Source: Turritopsis dohrnii (lineage: Eukaryota > Cnidaria > Hydrozoa > Anthoathecata > Oceaniidae). From it: a stretch of DNA of 64,000 nt. The stretch covers positions 1 through 64,000 of the forward strand of contig BQMF02000420.1 of the NCBI GenBank assembly GCA_027922465.2, given 5' to 3'. Below the pieces are notes generated by a model. The model had not been told where the DNA came from. It did not search any database and saw only the letters and a program-made list of their open reading frames with translations. Below, piece by piece: positions 43,479-54,757 of the stretch (its first letter is position 1; each line of letters opens with the position of its first letter). The translations under genes were made by a program, and so were the position numbers.

Positions 43479-44605
43479 CCAACTTTCGTGTTGACGTTAC
43501 ACGGTGGAATACAATTATTAGCTGACTTTGCTTTTTTTCCGTTTCAAAGCATGGTACTTTAAGTGGGAGAGACAGAATGTTTTTTCGTATCTCTTTCCTA
43601 ATTTATTATTGTATTATACTATGTTATTTAGGAAGATCGTATGCTAAAATTGCTTAGACATTTTTCGTGTTACTTTTGTGTTGTTTTAGTGAAATGAACG
43701 ACAAGGATTTTGAAGCACAGCTTGAAATCTGAAATTTTGCCAACCATACATTTTATTATTGTATATATATATGTTTTAGCTCTAAATACTTCATTCAATA
43801 AACTTTGTTCAACGCACTAATTTTTGGCAAAGATTTTAATTGGATTTCTGTGTATGCAAGAAAGCTATATTACAAATTGTCTTTCTTCGTGTTTTTCTAT
43901 TTTAACTGTCCACCTCGCGCCAAACCTAATCATACTACTAGTGTGTGATCATGATCAGTAAAAGCTTTTTACATTTTCTTGTTGTTTTTTTTTTATAAAC
44001 ATTGGCTACTTTTTGTTTTGAATCAAAGTTTAAAACGCAGATTTCTAATGGATTTTTTGCTTTGATTTTTTTTTTAAAAAGTTTGTTTTTTTTCTTTTTG
44101 GCTCTTACAGAATTTCTTTAACAAATCTTTTTTTGATTATAAAATACGTATCCATGGTTTCAGTTCACACATTTCTTTTGTTTGTAGCAAATATTTTCTG
44201 ATATTACTTGTTAAGCATTTATTACACTTTTTGAAAGATATATTAGCATCAATAAAAAAAAAGTTATCCAAAAGAAAGTTTAACTCAATTACAACGTAAG
44301 TGAAAATCCGTAAAGACCATCCGTCAAGGAGTTTTCAAATCTGATCTCCCATTTCGAAATGATCATGCTCGCAATTCTTCTTGTTTTTATTGTGTTTAGT
44401 TTATACAATGTTAACAAAAGTTTAAATGTATATATTTGTTTCTGTGTAAAGACTTGCAAAAACATTCATCTGAATTTTTTTGAGTTTTCGGACAAAAATA
44501 TGTTTTTGTTTCCGTTGTATAGCTTGCAATGTATAGCTTGCTGTGTGTACACATTGGAATGCTTGAGCGCGGGGGCATTTTTTAGCTAAAGCTACATGCT
44601 AGTTT
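43364..44605. mobile_element. GCGAGCG-type dispersed element, copy 2
   Basis: Colinear with 31,920-33,850 but shorter: the internal 170-bp duplication is missing. It starts TGCCCCCGCAGCGAGCG and near its end has the complement GCGGGGGCA at 44,569-44,577, followed by the same AGCTAAAGCTACATGCTAG. The ATC microsatellite is expanded here (43,443-43,477). Confidence 0.65.
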
Positions 44606-44736
44606 TTAGTCACTCATAGAATAATTGAAAGGTATTAAGATTATAAAGTGTAGGCCGTACTTGTAAGCCACAACACAGCATTTAAACAAAAAACGTTTAC
44701 GCGAAGCCAATTACTAAGTTACGAGTTACGAGCCAG

Positions 44737-44943
44737 TTACGAAGAATAACGTCTAGAAACCGCGAATATTATTTCACCTTTTTGATCTGTAAAATAATAT
44801 TTTTGTAATACGTCATGATTCCGTTTGATGCTGCCAGAATCTATTGCCAGTTTCGACTTTCTAAGAATCGCCAAATAATCCAAATCTCCACAGGAAGCGT
44901 GGTTTATCGCAGTGAACACTACAAGTAACACCAGAAATCCCAT
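44737..44943 (-). CDS. Small secreted protein, unknown
   Basis: A 68-residue frame starting at the ATG at 44,943 (the longer frame would begin with GTG). MGFLVLLVVFTAINHASCG is a good signal peptide. The 49-residue remainder (DLDYLAILRKSKL...) has no cysteine and is mildly basic, with Lys-Arg in SIKRNHD and Arg-Arg in VSRRYSS that could be processing sites. It could be complete or only a first exon. No family recognised. Confidence 0.4.
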   Translation of the reverse strand: MGFLVLLVVFTAINHASCGDLDYLAILRKSKLAIDSGSIKRNHDVLQKYYFTDQKGEIIFAVSRRYSS

Positions 44944-45521
44944 GGCTAACACTTTTCACGCACACTGAGTGTGTCAAATTCCTCTCTGTGGGTTTTACAT
45001 TAGAATTACTTCATGTTAACAAGTGGACGGGGGTTTGAATTATTGGTACTTTTTCGAGAAAAACAGAAGTTTATTAGAAGAGTCATTGATCTTTGGCCAT
45101 TTTAATGTTAGGATTTTGCAAGGATGTTCTTTAAAATATCATTCTCAAAACATGAGATCGAAACACACGTGCAGCCATCCTAAACCAAGTATCCATCCCC
45201 CTCCATAGAGCGATTCGTTTCAGATCAGCATCGCTGTTATTCCAAGCGAACGATTTTCTGCATGATTGCACAGCAATTTGGCATTAAACGTCAAAATAGA
45301 TATTCTCAAAGTGATTTGATTTCATGTCAGTGTTTCAAATTGATAACATTGAGCATTACATTCCATATGGATGTGCGTAAGGGATATTAAAGGGTACATT
45401 TTTTTTCCTGGAATGTGTAACTTTTCCCGACAAATGGAGTTCACTTGGGTGACTTTAAACAGCAGATTTTAAGAGTGGACTGAATGGGGGATGTTTTAAA
45501 AAGTCCGTACACTACGGGTGG

Positions 45522-45632
45522 TTAAATTTGTTGAAAATCACTGAGAAGGAGTACATTTCTGCAATGATATACAGATTATTCCAATGGAAATGTTCTTCGT
45601 CGCAGTGACTCTTTGACAAATTTTGCCCACTG
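45522..45632. mobile_element. CCCAGTGG-family MITE
   Basis: ACGGGTGGTTAAATTTGTTG through TTTTGCCCACTGG, with CACTGAGAAGGAGTACATTTC and GTTCTTCGTCGCAGTGAC inside. One of six copies in the window. Confidence 0.7.
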
Positions 45633-45714
45633 GTTAAAATTGCGTCTTAAGTAATATAAGTAATATATAAGTGATAAAATTTATAATGTTGTTGCACGCC
45701 TTGTATTTATTTGA

Positions 45715-46208
45715 TACCTTAAAGGTATTAAATTTCGTGGGTACTTAATTTCGCGTTTGCAAAATTTTTACTTTTCGCGGGTATTTAATTTCGCGATTTT
45801 CGGCTTTGGAAATTTTTCGCGGGTATTTAATTTCGCGATTTTCGGTTTTACGAAAATTTTCAGGGTATTCTAATTCGTGTTTTTTTTTTCGATAAAGGGA
45901 AACTAAAACAATAACAAACAGCAGAAATAGACTGAAACAGTAAAAAACTTGAATTAACTTGTTTATTTTACTCTCCCCTTCACAAGAATGCATTAGTTCT
46001 GCTAAGAATGCATGGGAAGAGCTAAGAAAAATTTTCGAATGCAAAATTTGGCGAATTTAAAATTTCGGGTAGAAAATTTCGCGGGTATTTAATTTCGCGA
46101 TTTTTGGTTTCGGACATTTTTTCGCGGGTACTTAATTTCGCGATTTTTACCCAAAATCGCGAAAATCGCGAAATTTTCTACCCGCGAAATTTAATACCTT
46201 TAAGGTAT
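45715..46208. mobile_element. 487-bp CGCGAAAT MITE, copy 2 (inverted)
   Basis: Reverse-oriented copy of 36,056-36,542 with the same palindromic ends (ATACCTTAAAGGTATTAAAT). The centre is nearly identical (ACTCTCCCCTTCACAAGAAT), so both copies are fairly young. Confidence 0.8.
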
Positions 46209-46209
46209 C

Positions 46210-47077
46210 ACTTGTAAGGCCATGTTGCTTTGAGGGAAAGTTGGGATTAACTAAACAAACAAGGGTAATTTTACAAATTTCAGCACTTCCTGACTTATCA
46301 CAGATGGTTGGTTGAAATTTGGTTGATATCTTCTGTTTGTCGCCTGTCACATCTCTTGAGTAATATTTCGACTTATTCTTATTTTTGAACTGTTTAGAAA
46401 TTTGCAAAATTTCATGTAAATGTGCTAGAAAAGGTAATCTTATACCGACTTGGTTAAATATCAAATTTGTTGATTAATATGCAAAATTTCAGAATTTCTC
46501 AACATCTAGGTAAAAAGGAAGAGCAATTTTTTTTAAAAAAAACCAAAATTTTGGAAGTATCAAAATGTGCGACTTATTCGGCCAACAATTCGTGTGATAC
46601 ATTCCTCCACCCATTTTCCGATTCGTTCTCAAATTCAAACAATAATATTTTGTCGAGCTATCAAACTTAAGTTAGTTTTGAAGCGTTGTATTGGTACACG
46701 CTAATAAGTTTATTATGTGTTTTGCTCAATTGTAAATCACTTTGGGGGGATTTGTGATTACTTCCATCATATCAAAACGAGGCGGAGAAGGATAGTTTAG
46801 GAAAATGTGTACGTTCAAAAATAACCAAGATTTATTTTTACGCGCAGTTGCGTTAAATCTACCTTGATTAGATTCTCAAAACACATTCTAATTCTAATTT
46901 TAGTTCAGTGCCCATGCGTAAATCAAAGTTAAATCCCTTTCGTGTCTTTGTTTCTTTGGACTCGGAAAGAAGATATGTTCTTGCGAGAAGAAGATTTTAC
47001 AGTTAAAAGATAAAAAAATCTAACAAAGAAAGATTTTATGTAAGTTGTCTCTCCTCCACTGCTGGTGTATAAATCCG
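46210..47077. other. Spacer before the 47.2-kb peptide gene
   Basis: No gene or clear repeat seen. A minus-strand AATAAA at 46,853-46,848 could serve the peptide gene that ends at 47,078. Confidence 0.4.
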
Positions 47078-47341
47078 TCAAACAAATTCTTTCTCGTCTT
47101 GAAACTTCTTGCCCAGGCTCCTTCGTTCAGCACTATGCTTCTTTGCTAGCTTCAAGACGAACTCGAGGTCACGCTTGAAAAGCCTTTTACCAGCACCACT
47201 ACCACAAAAACGACCACAACCACCCTGCATGGACTGGAGGTCACGACTAACACGACCAAACTGCCCATCACGCTGCCCTTCCACTTGCATACAAGAAGCA
47301 AATAAAACCAGCAAGAGTATCAAAACAACTTCACTATTCAT
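47078..47341 (-). CDS. Putative neuropeptide-like precursor (looped, amidated)
   Basis: An 87-residue precursor, ATG at 47,341. The signal peptide is MNSEVVLILLLVLFASCMQVEG. Soon after comes a candidate peptide, QGGCGRFCGSGA, followed by Gly-Lys-Arg, the standard signal for dibasic cleavage plus C-terminal amidation. It would begin with Gln (able to cyclise) and hold a three-residue disulfide loop, CGRFC. A second dibasic site follows at once (LFKR), and later come AERRSLGKKF with another Gly-Lys-Lys. The remainder is a charged helical spacer with no more cysteines. No intron is needed. A TATA box at 47,442-47,437 supports it. The layout is that of a single-copy neuropeptide or hormone prepropeptide. 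A cationic defence peptide is the alternative. The core does not match a peptide family I can name. Confidence 0.6.
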   Translation of the reverse strand: MNSEVVLILLLVLFASCMQVEGQRDGQFGRVSRDLQSMQGGCGRFCGSGAGKRLFKRDLEFVLKLAKKHSAERRSLGKKFQDEKEFV

Positions 47342-47436
47342 TGTCTTTGTTATCTAAAAGCATATAACGTATCCATTACAAACCATCATTTACTAAAAGT
47401 GCGGTGACTAAGCTTCCTCGATAAATAAAAAAAACC

Positions 47437-47442
47437 TTTATA
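47437..47442 (-). promoter_or_regulatory. TATA box of the 47.2-kb peptide gene
   Basis: Minus strand reads TTATAAAGG about 95 bp upstream of the ATG, the same distance as for the six-cysteine peptide gene. Confidence 0.5.
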
Positions 47443-47449
47443 ATACTAA

Positions 47450-48700
47450 ACAATTACTATGGAAAGTTTATAATAATTATTTGACAAAGTACCCTTTCGA
47501 AAGAGCATCCTGACACTATCACTTGGACTAAAATCATTTTTATAAAGGATGAGTGAAAAGATCCTTTGTTAAGTATCACAGTCATTTTGTTCTTCATTTT
47601 ATAAACTGGAACATGTCTGTAGAGTCATAGAAATACTTATTTCTATAGTTGAGTCCTTCCGTATTTTTTTAAATAATATGGAATGAAAGACAAACTACGC
47701 GGCCCGGAATTGTCTGATAAATGCTTGGTAATTCCTCTGAAAGTTCAAACATGGTAACAAAAAAATGTGTTGTGAACCTTGTTAAAGTTTTTTGAGTGAG
47801 TGAGTTAGGATCCAGCCTATAGATGAGTTTCTGATGTTAATTACCAGTTAAAGATCTGTTTAAACTAAAAATTTAATAAACTTCACAAAAATAGATCTCG
47901 AGTGCTAATGAGTATTATTTTTAATAATTTTTTTTGTCTTAAAAACGCTTCCTGAGAACCAGTTTAACCGGCAGTGTGCAGAGAGCATCTAATTGCCAAC
48001 CAAGATGCGTGCGCATATTGGTAGGAAATTGACTTGATCTATTAAGCATTTATGTTGAAACTCACAGCAATTATCGAGCAAAAAACACTAATGTTTATGA
48101 ACATCACGGCACTTAGAAATTCATCTATACCTTGCTTTTTTCAGACAATTTTAAGAAGCTTTTAACCAAGAAATTTATCTATTTTAAATCACTTTCTTAC
48201 CTTCAAATCTGTACTCCGTAAAAATCTCAAGAGAAGATAAAATAATGATGCTTCCGAATTTTTACCACATTAAAGCATTAAAACTTTGGCATTCCGTTTT
48301 TGCTTTAAAAGACTGTATTTTCATCAATCACATGACAGCTCTTTTATTGATCACATGACAATTTATAGCCAGTCCTTATTAACTATTCACTATCACGTGA
48401 TCAAATTAGGTGCCTCATAAGCTTTTCTTGTACAATTTATTTCCACACCAGTGCCTTCTCTAATTACCATAGAGTTAAAAATGAAAGCACCCAATTAGCC
48501 GTTTTGCAATAACAATTTACTCGATAGTTCTGTTTGACGTCAATAAAGTACGCAATCGATGCTTCCTCTGTTAAAAGCGTGATTTCCACTGTGAGATAAA
48601 AATAGAAATATCATAAGGTAATTTCCTGTTATTCGTTTCCATCATGAAATAATTCTCCAAACTATGTCAATCATTTTTGCTGTTGACACTGCAATTACTT
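47450..48700. other. Gene-poor spacer
   Basis: AT-rich, no supported gene or repeat. Confidence 0.4.
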
Positions 48701-48714
48701 AGTGGAACAAGACC

Positions 48715-48819
48715 TCACACAGTCACTGCGACGAAGAGCATTTTTGTTGAAATTGTGTGTACGTTTCTATAAAAATACACTCCTTCACGGTGATTTTTCA
48801 AGAAGTTCGGTCACTGGGT
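48715..48819. mobile_element. CCCAGTGG-family MITE
   Basis: CACTGCGACGAAGAGCATTT with the inverted counterpart ACACTCCTTCACGGTGATTT and a right end GGTCACTGGGTT. The left terminus is worn. Confidence 0.6.
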
Positions 48820-49344
48820 TAACATCATTAGACTAGAAAGAATTCATATGATTTGTTGGTATAATAACTCATTCAATTGGTAGAAGTATAAGTATTGACA
48901 TTTCTGCAATCATGCTAACATGAGCAGGAAGCAGCATTGCCATGAAAACTCAAAATCACAGAGTTAGAAATTTCCGTAACATTACAGCTTATTTCAAAAT
49001 AGAACGAAAAGTGAAACTTTTGTAAAATATTGATGAAGACCTATGTCTCAATTTGGCCAAATCTGAAAATTTGGTTCACGTATTGCCCATTCTGAAAAGT
49101 GACTGCCGAAAATTGCTGTCTCTGGCTGTAAGTCAACTACTACTAGCAAGTCGGAGGGCGGAAGAGCCAAACTTTACGGATGGAAGCTCAACCACTAAAA
49201 ACTCCCAGTTACTTACATAATTGTTATCATTGGCTTTGCTACACTTTTTGCATTTAGATAAATAAAAGCTTTTTGCTCCGCATAAGAGGTGTTAGTTGCA
49301 CCTAAGTATAATCCGACCTGTTCATATAGCAGTGCACATGCGGT

Positions 49345-49509
49345 CAGAGGCGTAGTCAGGGTCAGTCAAAAAAACTTGGAGGAGTTCAACATTATGATAT
49401 TTCTTTTCAGTCTTAAGTATCGATTAGGTTACTTGCACGCTTTCCTTTTCTACTTTAAATGACTTAACTCTCCTCCACAAATTTTGACTGACCTCTAGCT
49501 ACGCCTCTG
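49345..49509. mobile_element. 165-bp hAT-like MITE with target duplication
   Basis: Left end CAGAGGCGTAGTCAGGGTCA, right end complementary (GACCTCTAGCTACGCCTCTG), flanked by the direct repeat GCGGT at 49,340-49,344 and 49,510-49,514. Subterminal GTCAGTCAAAA and TTTTGACTGAC also pair. CAGAGGCGTAGC-type ends occur in hAT-derived MITEs; the 5-bp duplication is shorter than the usual 8. Confidence 0.75.
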
Positions 49510-50690
49510 GCGGTTGTTGAAGATAGAGTTCGCTTGTTGCCAGGTCTCCATTATGGTGTCTAGGTAATTTTCACGGAAAGAAAATTTTGCGAATTAAGTA
49601 TGTTTCGCATAAGTCTTTTGAAAAAACAAACATGTTTTTGAAACCGAAAAAAGCATTGGGATTAATTGTAACAAAGTCAAGGACGAACATGGAAAAAAAA
49701 GTCACTGCAAGTACTATATACAACTTACATCTTTTAAAAGGAATAACAGCGTGCTAGCCAGAGAATTTAATCCAGTCTGGTTTACAGAGAATTCTTGAAG
49801 AGACTTTTATGAAGAAAAGTACCGAAAATCGTTTAAAAAGAACTTTTGTATTTTCTGAAACTTTCATGAAAATTAGAAGTTTAAATAAAGAAAACATTTC
49901 AAAGCAAGTCGATACTTTTTGTTTCTCTTCTAGCGAAAGAAATATCACAACACAATGTTATGTATAGCTAAAATAGACTTTTCTATACATACACGTTTTT
50001 CTTTTATAAGCAACACTTTTATAAGCAATAAATACATATTTTTTTTTCAATTAATGCTTAGCAACAAATTAAGCAACATTACTATTAAAAAAATGGTCAT
50101 CGTTACTACCAACGTCTGACCTTGGTTTCTTATAAAAAAAACGGCAACAATCACTCATCAAGGCATTTTTTATTTAGTGTTTAATAAAAAAAAGACTTTT
50201 AAATTGGAGTCTCATTTATTTGCCTAATCACAGACCCCCTGACTCAATTATCTCCATAATATGTCGTAAAACTACCATCATGCATTGCTGTAGTTGTCAC
50301 TGACAACTAGGAGTCCACAGGTGTTTTAATACGGTATTCGCTTTCGCTGCTACCGTAAGAATATTATGTTATATATTATCACTGCAACAACGTTGTTCAG
50401 TCAACTGTTGATGCAACTTCCAGAAGTTTCAGAGGAAAAGATCGACATTTTAGGTACACGAAGTAGCAAATAAAAGTTCGTAGATTCTTTGCAAAATGTC
50501 AATCTTTTCAAACCTTGTTTCTTAATGTATCATGGTTCTTTTGCTACGCCTTTTCTCAATCAATGAAAAGAATCAAAATTGCTGCCATGATTGTCGATAT
50601 TTATTCGCACCAAAGTAACCTTTCTCGAATGATGGCCAACTTGGAGTACTGATTTGCAATTTGTAGTGGATTGGAGCTTCTCTGAAGTTT
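49510..50690. other. Gene-poor spacer
   Basis: No gene seen. A 45-bp fragment (TGTTTTAATACGGTATTCGC at 50,314) is shared with 33,033-33,065 in the GCGAGCG-type element. Confidence 0.4.
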
Positions 50691-50694
50691 ATAT

Positions 50695-50985
50695 ACCGTA
50701 AATGACGGAACTAGCGCCCCCTGCCAAATAACCGCCCTTGCCCGAATAAGCGCCCCGGGATAAGCGTATTTTTTCCAATAAGCACACCTGCCCGAATAAC
50801 CGCCATCGGTATGGGGGCTTATTTGAGACTAGCGAAAAATAATAAATATGGTTATCATAGTTGTTAATTAAATGTATTCCTTGCTTCAAAGAAAATCATG
50901 TCAGTGAAGCTGAAAAGGAAATTTTAAGAAAGAAACTTTTAATCTTGACAGAAAAAGATGCTGCTTGAATAAGCGCCCATGCCGG
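50695..50985. repeat. AATAAGCGCCCCGG repeat fragment
   Basis: Repeated GCCCGAATAAGCGCCCC words at 50,740 and 50,790, and AATAAGCGCCCATGCC near 50,970. Related to the GCGCTTATAAAA element at 36.8 kb. Confidence 0.45.
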
Positions 50986-50989
50986 ACCA

Positions 50990-52078
50990 GACGACCTGTT
51001 CAATGTAACCAAGACTGTCACGAGAATGTAATTTAAATGAAAACTAGACGCAAAATGGTTGAGGAGAAAGCTTTTTAGTACCAACTTGATAGAGGTAGCT
51101 TATGTGTTTCAATAATATATTGACCTTTGAAGATCTTTTTTAATTAATCAAAAACATAAATTAACAAAACTTGGGGAAGAAAATAATCACATACAACATA
51201 TAAACAGGTGGTAGACTAACTTGAATATCTCAGTAAACAGGCTGAGGGAGAAGTAGAGGAAAAACAATAAAAAAAACCCCAATCAAATCAAATTAAGGGA
51301 AGCGGAAGCATCAGGTGTTTAATTGAAACAAATAGAGGCAGAGGCAGAGAACAGGTAATAAGGGGTACACCAAATCTCTCAGACAACTAATGGTACGAAA
51401 TAAAAGTCTTCAGTATGGATCAATTATTAATCCATCCTAACATTCTCATCACCATAAAGACGTAAAGATACTTTACGTTCATCTGTGAGACCTGATGTAT
51501 GAAAAACAAAATGAGAACTTGACTCAATTTCAAGAAGCTTGTGCTCCTCAAATTTTCTCTCGAGCTATGATATTTTAGACAGGGATTTTAACTGGGATAA
51601 AAAACTAAGATCCCTTATAGCAGGATCCCACTAGGAAATGCTGAAATAAACAGTTTTAGGTGAAAAATTTTGAAAAAGAGTTTTACGACGAAGATTCACC
51701 TATACCAAGACACTTGAAAGACTGTTGCCTCCTAGTAAAGATAAACCTCTTTAGGAATATGGAGCTAGTGACTAGAATATCCACATAGTAAAGACTGGTT
51801 GTTGTGGTTGTGAACGAAAGTAAGTGGGTCGTGGCCTCCAAACTTTCCAAAACTCTCCCAACTCGCTTTCTATACCAGTAAAAATTTCTCACATTTTTAG
51901 TTGCCATAAAAACACGTAATTGGCTTTTCTCAGATGTTCCCAGAAATCAGAGAATTAATTTTAGTTTTCAATGTTTTGTCCTTTCGAGTCTTAACTCTAT
52001 CTCTCTACCTGCCTTGAACAGGGTTTTTGGTAAATCAAGGCCAAAGTCAAACAAGGTCATCGTTTCAGAAAGTAATAC
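50990..52078. other. Gene-poor spacer
   Basis: No supported gene. Frames here are short and lack motifs. Confidence 0.4.
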
Positions 52079-52806
52079 AATATACCTTATCGGTAGAAAC
52101 TGTTTTAGCGAGGTGACGAAAACTTGTGCCGACGAAAATTTGTACTGACTAATGTTTTTAACCGACGATACATTGCCAACATTTACAAAATTTTCGGTTT
52201 TGTATCTCTTTTACCTATTGACGTAAATTCATATGCTAACTGCCGTAAAAAACAATTGAGGTTTTTTTATCCAGTTTTTTTCTTGTAGAATTCTAAAAGC
52301 GTTGGTGCTTGAAACCAAATAAAACATTTCTGAACTTCTACGTGCATTGTTGGCTTTGGAGGATTAACTTAGGGGCGCAATATACTGATGAGATATTCCA
52401 AGTTGGTAGAGAATTAAGAGATTGGTGACTTTAAGAGCAACATACTTGAAAAGACCAAATCGTGTAACTCTAGAGAAGTAACACAATGATCAAATTCAGC
52501 AGAAGGGAAGTTGTACTGTTGAGTTGAGTTCAAGTTTATAGCCAACCATGGTTTACATCCAAGTCTGAAACGTTTTTGGAAAAGTATAGCCTTCGTTGCA
52601 GATAAAAAGGAAACAAAAGGAAACAAGTTCTTATGAAGGAAAAATTAGGTTAGTTAAAGCGTTAAAGAAAGTGGAACATTATACTGTTTCTTTTCGCTTT
52701 AAAGAGTCAAGTTGCTTATAAAAACGTAAAGTCGCCTTTACTCGCACGTTGTTTTTCTTTTGTGTTGGTTTTTTTATTTTTTATTTTTTATTTTTTTTTT
52801 GTTATA

Positions 52807-53385
52807 GCTTATCGGTAAAAAAAAGTCGGCAAAAATGTTAGTCGGCAAAAAAAAATTAGTCACTTGGACAAAATTTAGTCACTTTTTGCCGACTAAATTT
52901 TTGAATTTAGTCTTTTTTGCCGACCAATTTCCAAGACAAAAAATGACGAAGAAAGTTTAGATAATTTGAAAGTTTTTTTTAGGAAATATAGTACAACACC
53001 AAAAAGAAAGTTTAGGTAAATAGGTTAATTACTTATTTTGTTCTTCTTGACCCTTCTTTTGTTCTTGTTCAGTGTGTGTTTGTCCAGGCTGCACCTTTTT
53101 TATCTTCATATAATTTGATTTCAATTACATTTTAATATTACCGCAAAAAGCACCTGATAAGAATTGGCAACATAGAGAAGAAAAATCGGCAAATAGTAGT
53201 TTGGCAAGTAGTTTTTGGCAAAAGAAAAAAAATCCGCAAAAAAAGTTGAGGCGGTAAAAAAAAAGTCGGCAAAAAAGTTTGGTCGGTAGAAAAAAAGTCG
53301 GCAAAACTTTTAATCGGCAAAAAATATTAGTCACCTAGCCAAAATTTAGTCACTTTTTGTCGACTTTTTTTTACCGATATAGTAC
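52807..53385. mobile_element. TTATCGGTAAAAA MITE
   Basis: Left end CTTATCGGTAAAAAAAAGTC; right end is its complement (GACTTTTTTTTACCGATATA). Both arms repeat GTCGGCAAAAA and AATTTAGTCACTTTTTGTCG words. A lone related end lies at 52,083-52,180 and a full relative at 63,173-63,803. Confidence 0.65.
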
Positions 53386-54126
53386 TTAAAATGACGAAAA
53401 TTACAAATTTGAACAAAACAACGCCTCTAAAGAGTAACCCTTAAAAGATTCTTTTTAAAACTCCAGCTTTACAAATCTATGATTTCTTTTTCTGTCAAAA
53501 TGGGGGACGATGAATGTACTCTTTTTGAACACGTTATTTACAAAATATTTCAAGTAATGTAAAACTAGCTTTAACTACTCTTCAAATCTCTTTGAAACTA
53601 TTACTTTACACTGCTTCTATTGAATATTAGCACGGGTTTTCTATCAAACGATTATATTTTTTAATATTTATTACTGTACACATTTTGAAAATGAAAAATG
53701 ACTACATATTGCTTAAAAGCTACGTATAACCTCTCCCCCAAAACGAAATTTTTAACGGAAGAAGCGCTTTAGCGTGCAGTGGGTGTTAAATTGCACGATG
53801 TTTCATTAATTTCATTGACAAAACATAAACAGTACACGAGAGATACTTGAAGACCATGCAGATGATGTCTGAAGGTCTCTGGTGTACGAAATGTCTTTCA
53901 TTCTTTTGTGGATCATCGTTCATGTATAAAAAATTGATAAATTCATGTAAGAACGTGAAAAACCTCAAAGAAATGAATCGAGGAGTGTGGCAAGTATATT
54001 TTTTTGTTATTTTTTTTAGGTTAGTTATATTATTATGTTTGTATTATTGTTTTTTAATATTTCTATGATGTATAGTTGTTTCATGTTACCTTTTGAACTA
54101 ATTTAACAGAGTTTTGTCAATGTTTG

Positions 54127-54463
54127 TTTATTTTATTTATTTATTTATTTGGTATTGTTTTACGTGGCTAGCCTCGCTCAGTTGCTATTGCATCTGCTTT
54201 CCAGGAGGGGCCATGGCTTAGGTTGGAGGCTCCGAAGTATTTGACACTCTCATGAGTGACACAAACCCAATCAAGGCCTGTGCTCTTCTGGATTACCTCC
54301 TGCAACACCCGAAGTATCATCTACCCAATTTCCCTCACATGGCATGGGTCAACCCGGCGCTATGGTTCATTCACTCGCGCATGGTGAATCGCCGCCAAGG
54401 GGAATTGAACCCCGATCTCCCGCATGAAATACGAGAGTGACAACCGCTATACTACGGCGCCAC
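54127..54463 (-). mobile_element. tRNA-derived SINE
   Basis: On the minus strand: a tRNA-like head (54,461-54,390), a GC-richer body of about 220 bp, and an AAAT-repeat tail (54,150-54,129). Head with internal promoter boxes, unrelated body and simple-repeat tail is the usual SINE layout. The upstream end abuts the 3' LTR of the Copia element. Confidence 0.6.
54390..54461 (-). tRNA. tRNA-Glu(TTC)-like SINE head, degenerate
   Basis: 72 nt that fold as a tRNA: acceptor GGCGCCG with TGGCGGC (one mismatch), A-box TAGTATAGCGG, anticodon arm with loop ATTTCAT (anticodon TTC), T-arm with GGTTCAATTCC (B-box). The D-stem is weak and one T-stem pair is lost, so a working tRNA is unlikely. Confidence 0.5.
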
Positions 54464-54464
54464 A

Positions 54465-54725
54465 TGTGAATTGTATCTGTTAAAGTTATTTTGCACAGAG
54501 AACTTTTTCTGTTCTAACATAGAACTTCTTCTAGTAAAAACTCACATCATGTACAGACTCGTTAAGAACAAGAACGTAAAAAACAAAGAACTTATAGAAA
54601 AAACTAAACAATGCAACACGCTACATGCATAAAAAAGAAACCAACGCACTGTCCAGATAGAAAGAGACATACATCATACGAGTCACATATGCAGTATAGA
54701 AACAATCTTTTGTCTATTATCAACA
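54465..54725 (-). repeat. 3' LTR of the Copia element
   Basis: On the minus strand the polypurine tract AAGTGGGAG is followed directly by TGTTGATAATAGAC, the expected start of an LTR. The other end is placed at TTCACA near 54,465-54,467, giving about 260 bp. The matching 5' LTR was not found beyond 58,700, so the boundary rests on one copy. Confidence 0.55.
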
Positions 54726-54757
54726 CTCCCACTTGACGAGTATGGCGAGTCTGACAG

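Noticed and set aside
54390..54461. Functional tRNA-Glu gene
   Set aside because: Weak D-stem, acceptor and T-stem mismatches, and continuation into a SINE body with an AAAT tail.
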